Source: Microbispora rosea
Lineage (GTDB): Bacteria; Actinomycetota; Actinomycetes; Streptosporangiales; Streptosporangiaceae
Assembly (NCBI RefSeq): GCF_900156315.1
Contig: NZ_FTNI01000039.1
Span: 1-64,000, forward strand
Length of the DNA: 64,000 bases
Direction of reading: 5' to 3'
Shown: positions 55,634 to 63,624 of the stretch, piece after piece
Layout: every line of letters starts with the position of its first letter
Position numbering within the stretch: the stretch's first letter is position 1
Made by a program: the position numbers and the translations under genes
Notes under the pieces: generated by a model
Databases searched by the model: none
Told to the model about the DNA's origin: nothing
Seen by the model: the letters and a program-made list of their open reading frames with translations, nothing else

Positions 55634-56268
55634 AACGACGCGCTCCGGCTGAAGGCGAGCATCACGGCGAGTGCTCCGAGCATGCTCCCCATGGCGATCC
55701 GCTGGGCTCGCAGCCACGCCGGCCGGTGCGCCAGGAATCCCGCGACGCTTCCGGCGGCCAGCACGATCGAGAAATTCACCGTCGCGGCCACCGCGATCTG
55801 GAAAAGGCCGAGAACGACGCCCTGCGCCAGCACGTTCCCCGCTCGGATATCGACGAACTGCGGAATGACGGAGACATAAAGAATGGCGATCTTCGGATTG
55901 AGCAGGTTCGTCATCAGTCCCATGGCGAAAAGCCGGGGCGGCGGGTCGTGCGGCACGTCCCGCACGGTGAACACCGAAGCGCCGCCCGGCCTGATCGTCT
56001 TCCAGGCGAACCACATCAGGTAACCCGCCCCGGCCAGCCGTATCGCCGTGAGAACCTGCGGGACCGCGGCGAACAGCGCCGCCAGGCCGAGATTCGTCGC
56101 CGTCAGATAGACGAGGAATCCCGCCACCACTCCGCTCAACGAGATTATTCCGGCCCGGCGTCCCTGACTGATGCTCCGCGATACGAGATACATCATGTTC
56201 GGGCCCGGAGAGAGCACCATTCCGAGCGCCACGGACACGACACCCAGCACCGCATTCGGTTCGACCAT
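55630..56268 (-). CDS. LysE/RhtB-family exporter
   Basis: A 212-residue membrane protein with six predicted helices and the family motif LSPGPNMMYLVSRSISQGRR near 19-38 (GPN-x(8,12)-G type), plus NLLNPKIAILYVSVIPQF. Such proteins export amino acids or their analogues. It is divergent from a MocR regulator, with a palindromic site between them, so that regulator probably controls it. ATG at 56268. Some codons near the start are A/T-ending (ATT, ATA), a little unlike the neighbours. Confidence 0.9.
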   Translation of the reverse strand: MVEPNAVLGVVSVALGMVLSPGPNMMYLVSRSISQGRRAGIISLSGVVAGFLVYLTATNLGLAALFAAVPQVLTAIRLAGAGYLMWFAWKTIRPGGASVFTVRDVPHDPPPRLFAMGLMTNLLNPKIAILYVSVIPQFVDIRAGNVLAQGVVLGLFQIAVAATVNFSIVLAAGSVAGFLAHRPAWLRAQRIAMGSMLGALAVMLAFSRSASF

Positions 56269-56345
56269 GACGCCGCCCTCTCCTCGCAGGTCATCAATGC
56301 CGGTCCGGACGGCCTCCTCAGGCTATTTCACTCCGAACAATAAAT

Positions 56346-56378
56346 GCAATATTGGATATTGCTCTCGGAGCAATATTG
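56346..56378. promoter_or_regulatory. MocR operator: direct and inverted repeats
   Basis: GCAATATTG occurs at 56346-56354 and 56370-56378, and ATATTGCTC-TCG-GAGCAATAT (56356-56376) is a perfect 9-bp inverted repeat. It sits in a strikingly AT-rich stretch between the divergent LysE and MocR genes. Mixed direct/inverted repeats are typical of MocR operators. Confidence 0.7.
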
Positions 56379-56417
56379 TGTTTGAATCGGACACCGTGCC
56401 ACGAAGAGGGGGCGGCG

Positions 56418-57755
56418 ATGGAGGACTACCGTGAGCTGGCCGACGAGGTCGCCGCGGACATCGCGGCCGGGCGGCTCAGGCCGGGGGACCGGCTTCCTCC
56501 GCAGCGGGACTTCGCCCGGCGGCGCGGCATCGCCGGCTCCACGGCGGCGCGCGTCTACGCGGAGCTGACCCGCCGCGGCCTCACGGTCGGCGAGGTCGGC
56601 CGTGGCACCTTCGTCCGCGCCTCCGCCCGGCGGCCAGGGACCGCCCTGGCCGAACCGAGCGGCACCAGGGTCGACCTCGAACTCAACTATCCCGTCATCC
56701 CCGAGCAGGCCGGCCTGCTCGGGGACGGCATCAGGCCGCTGCTGCGCCCCGATGTGCTGGAGGCGTCCATGCGGCCGGTGGGCGCGGCGGGCACTCCTCA
56801 CGCCCGCGAGGCCGTCGCGGACCTGCTCGCCCGGGCCGGCTGGCGCCCCGACCCGGCGCGGGTGCTCTTCGCCGGCAACGGCCGCCAGGCGATCGCGGCC
56901 GTCATCGCCGCGCTGGTCCCGCCGGGTGCGCGGCTGGGCGTCGAGGAGCTCACCTACCCCGTCGTGAAGACGATCGCCGCGCGGCTCGGGGTCACCCTCG
57001 TCCCCCTGCCGGTCGACGGGGCGGGCCTGGTGCCCGAGGCTGTCGAGGCCGCCGCCCGCAAGGCTCCGCTGAGAGCGGTCTACCTCCAGCCGACGCTGCA
57101 CAACCCGCTGTCGCTCACCATGCCGGTCGAGCGCCGCGCCGAGCTCGCGGCCGTGCTGGAGCGGCTGGACGTGCCCGCGATCGAGGACGGCATCTGGTCG
57201 TTCCTGCGGCACGAGGCACCACCGCTCGCCGCCGTGGCGCCCGAGCGCACGATCCTCGTCGACAGCCTCTCCAAACGGCTCGCGCCGGGGCTGACCGTCG
57301 GATTCGCCGTCGTTCCCGAGGCCGTCGTCCCCCACGTGACCGCGGCGCTGCACTCGGGGGGCTCCGCGCCGCCGCGGTTCGCGCTGGAGGCGGCGGTCCG
57401 GCTCGCCGGCGACGGCATCGTGGAATCGCTGAGCCGGGGCAAGCGGCGGGACGCCGAGGCCCGGCAGGAGATCGCGAGACGCCACCTGGGCGAGTTCGCC
57501 GTCCGCGGCGATCCGCGGTCCTACTACTGCTGGTGGGAGCTTCCGCCGCCGTGGCGGGCCGACACGTTCGTGGCCGCCGCCGCACGGCACGGCATCGCCG
57601 TCACCCCGGCGGCGGCCTTCGCCGTCGGCGACAACCGCACCCCGAACGCCGTCCGTCTCGGCCTGGCCTCTCCCCCGCCCGAGACGCTGGCACGCGCCCT
57701 GGCCACCCTCGCCGGGCTCGCCCGTTCCTCGCCGGACGATCTGCTGGCCGAGTGA
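56418..57755 (+). CDS. MocR-type PLP-dependent transcriptional regulator
   Basis: A 445-residue fusion of a GntR winged helix (5-73; RPGDRLPPQRDFARRRGIAG, GRGTFV) and a fold-type I aminotransferase-like domain (about 85-440). The PLP lysine is in DSLSKRLAPGL, with the Asp of IEDGIWSF and Asn of LHNPLSL. MocR proteins sense amino acids or vitamers through PLP. AGAGGGGG precedes the ATG. It is divergent from the LysE exporter, its likely target. Confidence 0.92.
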   Translation: MEDYRELADEVAADIAAGRLRPGDRLPPQRDFARRRGIAGSTAARVYAELTRRGLTVGEVGRGTFVRASARRPGTALAEPSGTRVDLELNYPVIPEQAGLLGDGIRPLLRPDVLEASMRPVGAAGTPHAREAVADLLARAGWRPDPARVLFAGNGRQAIAAVIAALVPPGARLGVEELTYPVVKTIAARLGVTLVPLPVDGAGLVPEAVEAAARKAPLRAVYLQPTLHNPLSLTMPVERRAELAAVLERLDVPAIEDGIWSFLRHEAPPLAAVAPERTILVDSLSKRLAPGLTVGFAVVPEAVVPHVTAALHSGGSAPPRFALEAAVRLAGDGIVESLSRGKRRDAEARQEIARRHLGEFAVRGDPRSYYCWWELPPPWRADTFVAAAARHGIAVTPAAAFAVGDNRTPNAVRLGLASPPPETLARALATLAGLARSSPDDLLAE

Positions 57756-57768
57756 GCCGTGTGAGGGG

Positions 57769-58212
57769 TCAGGCCGCGCGGTTGGGGCGCAGGGTCCAGG
57801 AGACGGTCATCTCCGAGACGACGACGTCTTCGGCGTTGCGGATCTCGACGGCGACCTCGAACTCGGGCCGCTCCCCCGCGTCCAGCAGGGCGACGACCGC
57901 CTCCCGCTCGGCCCGGAGGGTGGCGGCGGCGGTGACCTCGCCCATCGCGAGCTTGCGGTAGCCGATCCTCGCCTCGGTCGCCAGCGGCACGGCGCGGGAG
58001 AGCTGGTCGCCGAAGGCCGACAGCATGGCCGCGCCCGAGGCGGTCTCGGCCAGCGTGAACAGGGCGCCGGCGTGCGGGCCGCCGACGTGGTTTCGCAGGT
58101 CTCCCCGGTCGGCCAGGCGGGCGACCGCCTCACCGGAGCCGATCGAGTCGAACGTGATGCCGAGCAACCGCGCGAACGGAACGCTGTCGAGCATGAAGGC
58201 GCCGATGTCCAT
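57769..58212 (-). CDS. Hotdog-fold thioesterase, DUF4442-like
   Basis: A 147-residue single hotdog domain: LLGITFDSIGSGEAVARLAD, HVGGPHAGALFTLAETASGA, LATEARIGYRKLAMGEVTAA, VSEMTVSWTLRPN. It resembles DUF4442/PaaI-like acyl-CoA thioesterases, with the helix containing HAGALFTLAE supplying candidate catalytic residues. The substrate is unknown. ATG at 58212 lacks a clear ribosome-binding site. Divergent from hisN by 81 bp. Confidence 0.83.
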   Translation of the reverse strand: MDIGAFMLDSVPFARLLGITFDSIGSGEAVARLADRGDLRNHVGGPHAGALFTLAETASGAAMLSAFGDQLSRAVPLATEARIGYRKLAMGEVTAAATLRAEREAVVALLDAGERPEFEVAVEIRNAEDVVVSEMTVSWTLRPNRAA

Positions 58213-58281
58213 GGCCGGGATGTTACCTGTCGGTATGGCTTGGAGTGATTCTTCCACTGATGTCAGCAGGTCGCGGCACGA

Positions 58282-58287
58282 TACGTT
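58282..58287 (+). promoter_or_regulatory. -10 element TACGTT, leaderless hisN start
   Basis: TACGTT is followed after 6 nt by the GTG start of hisN; no ribosome-binding site. Confidence 0.45.
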
Positions 58288-58293
58288 GGCCCT

Positions 58294-59079
58294 GTGACGG
58301 AGTACCGCGACGACCTGCACCTCGCGCATCTGCTGGCGGACGCCGCCGACGACATCACGATGCGCCGTTTCAAGGCCGTGGACCTCAAGGTCGACACCAA
58401 GCCCGACCTCACGCCGGTCAGCGACGCCGACCGGGCCGTGGAGGAGGCGATCCGCGGCACGCTGCGCCGTGCCCGGCCCCGCGACGCCGTCGTGGGCGAG
58501 GAGTTCGGGATGACCGGCTACGGCATGCGCTCCTGGATCGTCGACCCGATCGACGGCACCAAGAACTACGTACGCGGAGTCCCCGTGTGGGCCACGCTGA
58601 TCGCGCTGATGGAGCACGGCAAGGTCGTCGTGGGCGTGGTCTCGGCCCCGGCGCTCGGCCGCCGCTGGTGGGCCGCCAAGGAGAGCGGCGCGTGGAGCGG
58701 ACGGAGTCTGAGCAAGGCCACGCGCTGCGAGGTGTCCTCGGTCGGCCGTCTCGACGACGCCTCCTTCTCGTTCTCCGACCTGGACGAATGGGAGAAGGCA
58801 GGGCGGCTCGACCCGTTCCTCGACCTCACCAGGGAGTGCTGGCGCACACGCGGCTACGGCGACTTCTGGTCGCACATGATGGTCGCCGAGGGCGCCGTGG
58901 ACATCTCCGCCGAGCCGGAGCTGTCCCCCTGGGACATGGCCGCTCTCACGATCATCGTCGAGGAGGCCGGCGGCTCCTGCACCTCGCTCGACGGCGCCGC
59001 GCCCCTCGACGGCGGCAACCTCGTCTGCACCAACGGCCTGCTCCACGGCGAGGTCCTCAAGCGCCTGTCACCGCGCTGA
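58294..59079 (+). CDS. hisN: Histidinol-phosphatase, inositol monophosphatase family
   Basis: A 261-residue IMPase-fold phosphatase. Metal motifs: VGEEFG, WIVDPIDGTKNYVRGVPVW and SPWDMAALTIIVEEAGG. The sequence DLHLAHLLADAADDITMRRF with DLKVDTKPDLTPVSDADRAVE is characteristic of actinobacterial HisN, which dephosphorylates histidinol phosphate in histidine synthesis. GTG at 58294. In Streptomyces hisN lies close to rsgA and aroA; here a LysE/MocR/thioesterase group separates them. Confidence 0.9.
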   Translation: MTEYRDDLHLAHLLADAADDITMRRFKAVDLKVDTKPDLTPVSDADRAVEEAIRGTLRRARPRDAVVGEEFGMTGYGMRSWIVDPIDGTKNYVRGVPVWATLIALMEHGKVVVGVVSAPALGRRWWAAKESGAWSGRSLSKATRCEVSSVGRLDDASFSFSDLDEWEKAGRLDPFLDLTRECWRTRGYGDFWSHMMVAEGAVDISAEPELSPWDMAALTIIVEEAGGSCTSLDGAAPLDGGNLVCTNGLLHGEVLKRLSPR

Positions 59080-59104
59080 GCCGCCTCCCGGCTTTCCGGA
59101 TCAC

Positions 59105-59171
59105 TTGGGCAGTCACCGCCTTCGCGGCCCGGTGGGACTGCCCAAAAAAATGCCCTTGTAAGGGTATTTTT
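59105..59171 (+). terminator. Composite intrinsic terminator with T-run
   Basis: TTGGGCAGTC pairs with GACTGCCCAA (59105-59145), followed by AAAAATGCCCTT/AAGGGTATTTTT (59146-59171) ending in five Ts. A classical U-tract terminator is rare in this GC-rich genome. The remaining spacer to 59328 shows no gene. Confidence 0.8.
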
Positions 59172-59328
59172 CAGCGTAAACAGTGGTGAAATCCGGCCGA
59201 CTCGGCGGGAATTCGTGTTCCTCTTGTGACACCCACACCGCCAACCGGCTCCTCGTGGATCGCGTCGAAATACCGGACGCGCAAGCGGCCTCCCCAGCCC
59301 ACGAGTGGATCGAGCCGGAATAACGACG

Positions 59329-60078
59329 ATGAGCGCACCAGCCAAACCCCGGAAAGCCCAAGACGATCAGGGCGACAAGGAGCGGAGAAACGCCCGGAGA
59401 ATAGCGTGGATCAGCGGCATCCTGACCTTTGCCGGCACGCTCATCACCGCCGGATCGGCGGTCGCGGTCGCCGTCATCACCTCCCCCGACGCGGTGCGGG
59501 ACGTCGTCGGAGACAGGATCGCGGTGACCCACACGGCCACGGCGACGGCGACGGTCACCACCACGGTCACCGCAGGCCCGGCGGCCCCTTCCCCGCAGGC
59601 GAGCGCGGCGGACGCCACTACGGGCGGCACCGCCGCCACGTCCCTGACCCGCCCGGCCGCCGTCGACGTCGACGGCTGCGGCCCGCCGGGAGGGTTCAGC
59701 AACGACTGGCTCGACCGCTCGGTCACCCTCGCGGGTTCGGACGAGCAGTTCAACGCCATGACGTGCCGTGTCGAGAGCTCGGGCGCCGTGGCCGGATACC
59801 TCGACTACGTGGTGCCACAGAACGCGACCACGTTCACGGCGAAAGTGGGAATCGACCGCGCGTCACCCAACACGTCGGCGAGAGTGCGATTCTCCGTCGT
59901 CGACCTTGACGACAACGTGCTCGCCCAACAGGTGGCGACGTACACGAACGCACCGGGCATCACCGCCCGGGTCTCGGGAGTGCCGCGAATCCGCCTCAAA
60001 ATGACGGTCGTCAAGAGCAGCGGTGTCTCGGGCTCGAACTATTTCCGGTCCGCGTGGATAAATCCCTCCTTCGGCTGA
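59329..60078 (+). CDS. Membrane-anchored protein with NPCBM-like beta-sandwich
   Basis: A 249-residue protein: basic, charged N-terminus (1-25), one membrane helix (about 26-52, RIAWISGILTFAGTLITAGS onward), a Thr/Ala-rich linker (about 66-107, with THTATATATVTTTVTAG) and an extracellular domain of about 140 residues with two cysteines (about 116 and 144). The domain (RSVTLAGSDEQFNAMTCRVE, YLDYVVPQNATTFTAKVGID, VRFSVVDLDDNVLAQQVATY) resembles the NPCBM/NEW2 carbohydrate-binding fold. ATG at 59329 is favoured over GTG 59305. Function unknown. Confidence 0.75.
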   Translation: MSAPAKPRKAQDDQGDKERRNARRIAWISGILTFAGTLITAGSAVAVAVITSPDAVRDVVGDRIAVTHTATATATVTTTVTAGPAAPSPQASAADATTGGTAATSLTRPAAVDVDGCGPPGGFSNDWLDRSVTLAGSDEQFNAMTCRVESSGAVAGYLDYVVPQNATTFTAKVGIDRASPNTSARVRFSVVDLDDNVLAQQVATYTNAPGITARVSGVPRIRLKMTVVKSSGVSGSNYFRSAWINPSFG

Positions 60079-60108
60079 CACATATCCTTTCGGAGTTCCT
60101 TGTGGCTG

Positions 60109-60915
60109 TCACAGCGCGAGGACGTCGCCCGCGGCGGTGAGGAGGCTGCCGCGGTACGCCTCGCCGAACAGGCAGACGTGGACGGCGAGCGGGTGCAGCT
60201 GATGCAGGGGCACGCGCTCGCGCCACCCGTCCGCGAGGGGCGCCGCCTCGCGATAGGCCGCGAGGATCGTGTTGAGGTGCGGCGCCCCGAACAGCGCCAG
60301 CATCGCGAGGTCGGTCTCCCTGTGGCCGCCGTGGGCGGCCGGGTCGACCAGCACGACCTCGTCCGCGGACCACAGCAGGTTTCCGCTCCACAGGTCGCCG
60401 TGGATCCGGCTCGGCGGCTCCGCCGGCCCGGCGACCTCCGCCACCCGGTCGCACGCCTCCTCGGCCAGCTCCACGTCCGCGGCCGACAGCGCGCCGCGGT
60501 CGCGCGCGAGCCGTACGAACGGGAGCACGCGGCGGGACACGTAGAACGACGGCCAGTCCGGCGCGGGCTCGTTGCCCATCGGAAGCTCGGCGATGTAGCC
60601 GGGCCAGGGGGCGCCGAAGCCGTCGGCGCCGGCCGCGTGCAGGGCGGCCAGCGCACGCCCGAACCGCTCGGCGGCCCCGGCCGTCGCGGGTGCGGTGTCG
60701 ATCCACTCCAGCACCAGCGTGCCGCCGTCCGCGGAGATCACCTCGGGGACGGCGACCGCCCCCGGCTCGGCCAGCCAACGCAGCCCCGCCGCCTCGCTGT
60801 CGAGAACGGCGGACGCGTCCGAGCTTCTCTTGACGAACACCCGGCGGCCGTCGCCGAGCACGCCCTCGTGCAGCGTCCAGGCGTGCCCGCCACCGAGATC
60901 CCTAGTGATCCTCAA
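60109..60915 (-). CDS. Fructosamine kinase-family protein
   Basis: A 268-residue protein kinase-like fold enzyme: VFVKRSSDAS carries the ATP lysine, RIHGDLWSGNLLWSADEVVL the catalytic HGDLWxGN, and LVDPAAHGGHRETDLAML the DP.A..GHRE.DLAM motif of fructosamine kinases, which phosphorylate ketoamines and so help deglycate proteins. TTG at 60915 overlaps the end of the phosphatase gene by 14 bp. The conserved N-terminus is short, so the start is uncertain. Probably co-transcribed with the phosphatase. Confidence 0.87.
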   Translation of the reverse strand: MRITRDLGGGHAWTLHEGVLGDGRRVFVKRSSDASAVLDSEAAGLRWLAEPGAVAVPEVISADGGTLVLEWIDTAPATAGAAERFGRALAALHAAGADGFGAPWPGYIAELPMGNEPAPDWPSFYVSRRVLPFVRLARDRGALSAADVELAEEACDRVAEVAGPAEPPSRIHGDLWSGNLLWSADEVVLVDPAAHGGHRETDLAMLALFGAPHLNTILAAYREAAPLADGWRERVPLHQLHPLAVHVCLFGEAYRGSLLTAAGDVLAL

Positions 60916-61360
60916 GGTGCTTCGCCACCCCCTCGCAGGCGGCCTCGACCATCCGCAGCACCTCGACGAAGCCCTCGCGTCCGCCGTAGTAGGGGTCGGG
61001 CACCTCGGCGCCCTCGGGGGCGGCCGGGTCGAACGACCGCAGCAGCCGCACGTCCGCCTCCGGCGGGGCGATCCGCCGGAGGGCGCGCAGGTTGTCGCGG
61101 TCCATCACGAGGATGAGGTCGCGCTCGGCGAACCACGCCCGGTCGAACTGGCGGGCCCGGTGGGACGAGCCGTCGTAGCCGTGGTCGGCCAGCGTGGCCG
61201 CGGCCCGCTCATCCATCGGCTCCCCCGCATGCCAGCCGCCGGTGCCGGCGCTGTCCACCTCCACGTCGAGCCCGCGTTCGGCCAGCGTACGGCGCAGCAC
61301 CACCTCGGCCATCGGCGATCGGCAGATGTTCCCCATGCAGACCAGACATACACGCTTCAT
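60902..61360 (-). CDS. Low-molecular-weight protein tyrosine phosphatase
   Basis: A 152-residue LMW-PTP. CMGNICRS (C8, R14; CX5R) is the phosphate loop, preceded by VCLV, and the general acid Asp is in VPDPYYGG. It dephosphorylates tyrosine on proteins or small esters. Its pairing with a fructosamine-kinase-like gene is frequent and in eukaryotes and bacteria has been linked to phosphoketoamine repair, which is only suggestive here. ATG at 61360. It is divergent from pstS. Confidence 0.92.
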   Translation of the reverse strand: MKRVCLVCMGNICRSPMAEVVLRRTLAERGLDVEVDSAGTGGWHAGEPMDERAAATLADHGYDGSSHRARQFDRAWFAERDLILVMDRDNLRALRRIAPPEADVRLLRSFDPAAPEGAEVPDPYYGGREGFVEVLRMVEAACEGVAKHLEDH

Positions 61361-61435
61361 GAACTCAATCCTCTCCCATAACGCCCGTGACCTGCTCGTT
61401 ATCTCTTCTCAGGCCTCCCAAGAGCGACCAGGGGC

Positions 61436-61479
61436 GTTCACTGCCCGTTCACCTTTACCAAGGGTTTAGGTCACCTTGG
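61436..61479 (+). promoter_or_regulatory. PHO box, four 11-bp units in phase
   Basis: GTTCACTGCCC (61436), GTTCACCTTTA (61447), a degenerate unit (61458) and GGTCACCTTGG (61469) follow with an exact 11-bp period, matching the direct-repeat units bound by PhoP in Streptomyces. It lies 45 bp before pstS, so phosphate starvation should induce the operon. Confidence 0.85.
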
Positions 61480-61524
61480 CTCCCTACCGTCCCTGGTGTT
61501 GAGAAGACATGGGGAGGAACAACC

Positions 61525-62640
61525 GTGAAGTATGCAGGCCGGCTCGCCGCCGCCACTATCGTCGGCGTGCTCTCGCTCGCCGCATGCGGGACCGATGACA
61601 ACACGAGCACCGCGGGGGGCACCTCCAGCGCCGCCGCTCCCGCTCAGGGCGACGACACGCTGAAGGGCACCATCAACGCCGCCGGCTCCTCGGCCCAGGC
61701 GAACGCCATCGCGGAGTGGAAGAAGAACTTCCAGTCGTCGAACCCCGGCGTCAGCATCAACTACAACCCGAGCGGCTCCGGCGCCGGTGTCCAGGCGTTC
61801 ATCCAGGGCACGGTGGCCTTCGCCGGCTCCGACTCGGCCCTGAACGACGAGAAGGGCGAGCCCGCCCAGGCCGACGCCCGCTGCAAGACCGGCAAGGCGA
61901 TCAACCTGCCGATGGTGACCGGCCCGGTGGCCGTCGTCTACAACCTGCCGGGCGTGGACGGCCTCCAGCTCTCGCCGAAGACCATCGCCGGCATCTTCAA
62001 CAGCAAGATCACCAAGTGGGACGACCCGGCCATCAAGGCCGACAACCCCGACGCGCAGCTGCCCTCGACCGCCATCCAGGCGTTCCACCGCTCGGACGAG
62101 TCGGGCACCAGCGACAACTTCACCAAGTTCATGAAGGCCACCGCCGACGCGGACTGGCCGTACGAGCCGGCCAAGGCGTGGCCCGCCGAGGCGCAGGGCC
62201 AGGGCTCCAAGGGCTCGGACGGCATCGCGTCCAGCGTCAAGAGCACCGAGGGCGCGATCAGCTACGTCGAGCTGTCCTTCGCCGACAACTCGCAGCTGCA
62301 GAAGGCCAAGGTCGCCAACGGCGCCGGCGAGTACGTCGAGCTCACGCCGGAGAGCGCGGGCAAGACCGTCGAGGCCGCGGAGATCGCGGGCACCGGCAAC
62401 GACCTCAAGCTGAAGATCGACTACGGCACCAAGGCCGCGGGCGCCTACCCGATCGTGCTCGTGACGTACGAGATCACCTGCGAGAAGGGCCTCGCGGCCG
62501 AGGACGTGACCCTGGTCAAGTCGTTCCTGACCTACACCTCCAGCGACGAGGGCCAGCAGGCGCTGACCAGCCTCGGCTACGCCCCGCTGCCGTCGAGCCT
62601 GCTCGGCAAGGTCCGCACCGCCGTCGAGGCGATTTCCTAA
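61525..62640 (+). CDS. pstS: Phosphate ABC transporter substrate-binding lipoprotein
   Basis: A 371-residue lipoprotein. The lipobox LAAC ends at Cys21; a Ser/Ala/Thr-rich linker follows, then a two-lobe type II binding domain with the phosphate-contacting AAGSSAQ, SGSGAG, GSDSAL and HRSDESGTSDNF. It captures phosphate outside the membrane. GTG at 61525 has GGGGAGG 7 bp upstream. First gene of pstSCA(B) behind a PHO box. Confidence 0.95.
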   Translation: MKYAGRLAAATIVGVLSLAACGTDDNTSTAGGTSSAAAPAQGDDTLKGTINAAGSSAQANAIAEWKKNFQSSNPGVSINYNPSGSGAGVQAFIQGTVAFAGSDSALNDEKGEPAQADARCKTGKAINLPMVTGPVAVVYNLPGVDGLQLSPKTIAGIFNSKITKWDDPAIKADNPDAQLPSTAIQAFHRSDESGTSDNFTKFMKATADADWPYEPAKAWPAEAQGQGSKGSDGIASSVKSTEGAISYVELSFADNSQLQKAKVANGAGEYVELTPESAGKTVEAAEIAGTGNDLKLKIDYGTKAAGAYPIVLVTYEITCEKGLAAEDVTLVKSFLTYTSSDEGQQALTSLGYAPLPSSLLGKVRTAVEAIS

Positions 62641-62643
62641 CAG

Positions 62644-63624
62644 ATGGCGACATCAACCAGAACCAGGGAGAGCGGGCCGGCCATGCGCCGGTCCGCCTTC
62701 CGGCGCAGCCGCGGCGACGGCCCGTTCCGCTTCGCCTCGACCGGGGCCGGTGTCGTCCTTCTGGCGATCATGGCCGCGATCGGGGTGTTCCTGGTCGTCA
62801 AAGCCGTCCCCGCCCTCCAGGCGAACACGTCCCACTTCCTGACCGAGCTGACCTGGCAGCCGAACGCCACCAAGCCGGTCTTCGGCATCGCGGCGCTCGC
62901 CTTCGGCACCGTGCTGAGCTCGCTGCTCGCGCTGCTCATCGCCACCCCTGTGGCGATCGGCGTCGCGTTGTTCATCTCGCACTACGCGCCCCGGCGGCTC
63001 GCCTCCGTCCTGGGCTACGTGGTGGACCTCCTCGCGGCGGTCCCCAGCGTGGTGTACGGCCTGTGGGGCGTCACCTTCCTCGTGCCGTTCATGCTCGGCC
63101 CGTCGAAGTTCCTCAACGACTACCTCGGCTGGATCCCGCTCTTCGGCGGTGACACCGTGGTCGGCAAGAGCATGCTCACCGCGTCGCTCGTGCTCGCGAT
63201 CATGATCCTGCCGATCATCGCCGCGATCTCCCGCGAGGTCTTCCTGCAGGCCCCCAAGATGCAGGAAGAGGCCGCGCTCGCGCTCGGCGCGACGCGCTGG
63301 GAGATGATCAGGATGTCGGTCCTGCCGTTCGGCCGGCCCGGCGTCATCAGCGCCGCCATGCTCGGCCTCGGCCGCGCGATGGGCGAGACGATCGCGGTCG
63401 CGCTCATCTTCCCCGCGACGTTCAAGATCTCGTTCCAGATCCTCGGCCCGTCCGGCAACAGCATCGCCGCCAACATCGCCAACGGCTTCGGCGAGGCGAC
63501 CGAGGTGGGTCGCGGCGCGCTGATCGCCTCGGGTCTCGTCCTGTTCGTCATCACCCTGCTGGTGAACATGGGCGCCCGCTTCGTCATCGCCCGCCGCAAG
63601 GAGTACGCGAGGGCCGCAGCATGA
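62644..63624 (+). CDS. pstC: Phosphate ABC transporter permease PstC
   Basis: A 326-residue permease with six membrane helices (first about 33-55) and the EAA-like loop EEAALALGATRWEMIRMSVL contacting PstB. ATG at 62644 is 3 bp after pstS; an ATG at 62683 has GGGAGAG upstream and may be the true start, giving a 313-residue protein (MRRSAFRRSRGDGPF). The end overlaps pstA by ATGA. Confidence 0.94.
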   Translation: MATSTRTRESGPAMRRSAFRRSRGDGPFRFASTGAGVVLLAIMAAIGVFLVVKAVPALQANTSHFLTELTWQPNATKPVFGIAALAFGTVLSSLLALLIATPVAIGVALFISHYAPRRLASVLGYVVDLLAAVPSVVYGLWGVTFLVPFMLGPSKFLNDYLGWIPLFGGDTVVGKSMLTASLVLAIMILPIIAAISREVFLQAPKMQEEAALALGATRWEMIRMSVLPFGRPGVISAAMLGLGRAMGETIAVALIFPATFKISFQILGPSGNSIAANIANGFGEATEVGRGALIASGLVLFVITLLVNMGARFVIARRKEYARAAA

